DNA from: an uncultured Eubacteriales bacterium
Lineage (GTDB): Bacteria; Bacillota; Clostridia; Oscillospirales; Oscillospiraceae
Assembly (NCBI GenBank): GCA_905202605.1
Contig: CAJKSU010000195.1
Coordinates: 1-5,054 of the forward strand
Direction of reading: 5' to 3'
DNA length: 5,054 bases
Positions 5,053 to 5,054 of this stretch are shown one piece after another; position 1 is the first letter of the stretch, and each line of letters begins with the position of its first letter. The position numbers and the translations under genes were made by a program. A model generated the notes under the pieces. It did no database searches. It was not told the origin of the DNA and worked only from the letters and a program-made list of their open reading frames with translations.

Positions 5053-5054
5053 CG

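Noticed and set aside
1..5054. CRISPR arrays, insertion sequences, prophage or att sites
   Set aside because: I saw no repeated spacer-length units, transposase-like frames or flanking direct repeats. Apart from regulatory palindromes and terminators the window is non-repetitive. The partial tRNA could be an integration site, but its 3' end is outside the window.

Overview
The window looks like chromosomal DNA of an anaerobic Firmicute, most likely a gut-type clostridium (Oscillospiraceae or a relative). The reasons are the strict-anaerobe ribonucleotide reductase system (NrdD/NrdG), a clostridial-style M20C dipeptidase, strong AGGAGG-type ribosome binding sites, sigma-A-type promoters, and moderately GC-rich genes separated by AT-rich gaps. 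The taxon is an inference; no 16S or other marker is present.

Layout: (1) 1-53, minus strand, the 5' part of a tRNA-Thr(UGU) gene cut by the window edge, driven by a perfect-consensus promoter (TTGACA, 17 bp, TATAAT) at 77-105. (2) 143-1641, plus strand, a monocistronic PepD-like metallodipeptidase with its own promoter and a probable terminator. (3) 1642-1852, a regulatory region with four NrdR-box-like palindromes arranged as two pairs, each pair 32 bp centre to centre, and a TTGACA promoter whose -10 lies inside the third box. (4) 1853-4845, the anaerobic ribonucleotide reductase operon. (5) 4851-4889, a strong intrinsic terminator. (6) 4890-5054, a gap carrying a promoter and ribosome binding site for a gene that starts beyond the window.

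The notable feature is the reductase operon. The 760-residue NrdD reading frame has the ATP cone, the catalytic barrel and the C-terminal Cys motif, but it stops before the glycyl radical loop. That loop (FERIRRITGYLVGT) is encoded by a separate 53-codon gene at 4179-4340, which has an excellent Shine-Dalgarno of its own and lies in another frame. Its stop overlaps the start of nrdG by 8 nt. The likely picture is a three-gene operon: a large catalytic subunit without a radical glycine, a small detachable glycyl-radical subunit, and the radical-SAM activase that installs the radical. All three would be repressed together by NrdR when dATP is plentiful. The small gene falls below common ORF length cut-offs, so the operon is easily mis-annotated as a truncated nrdD followed by nrdG.
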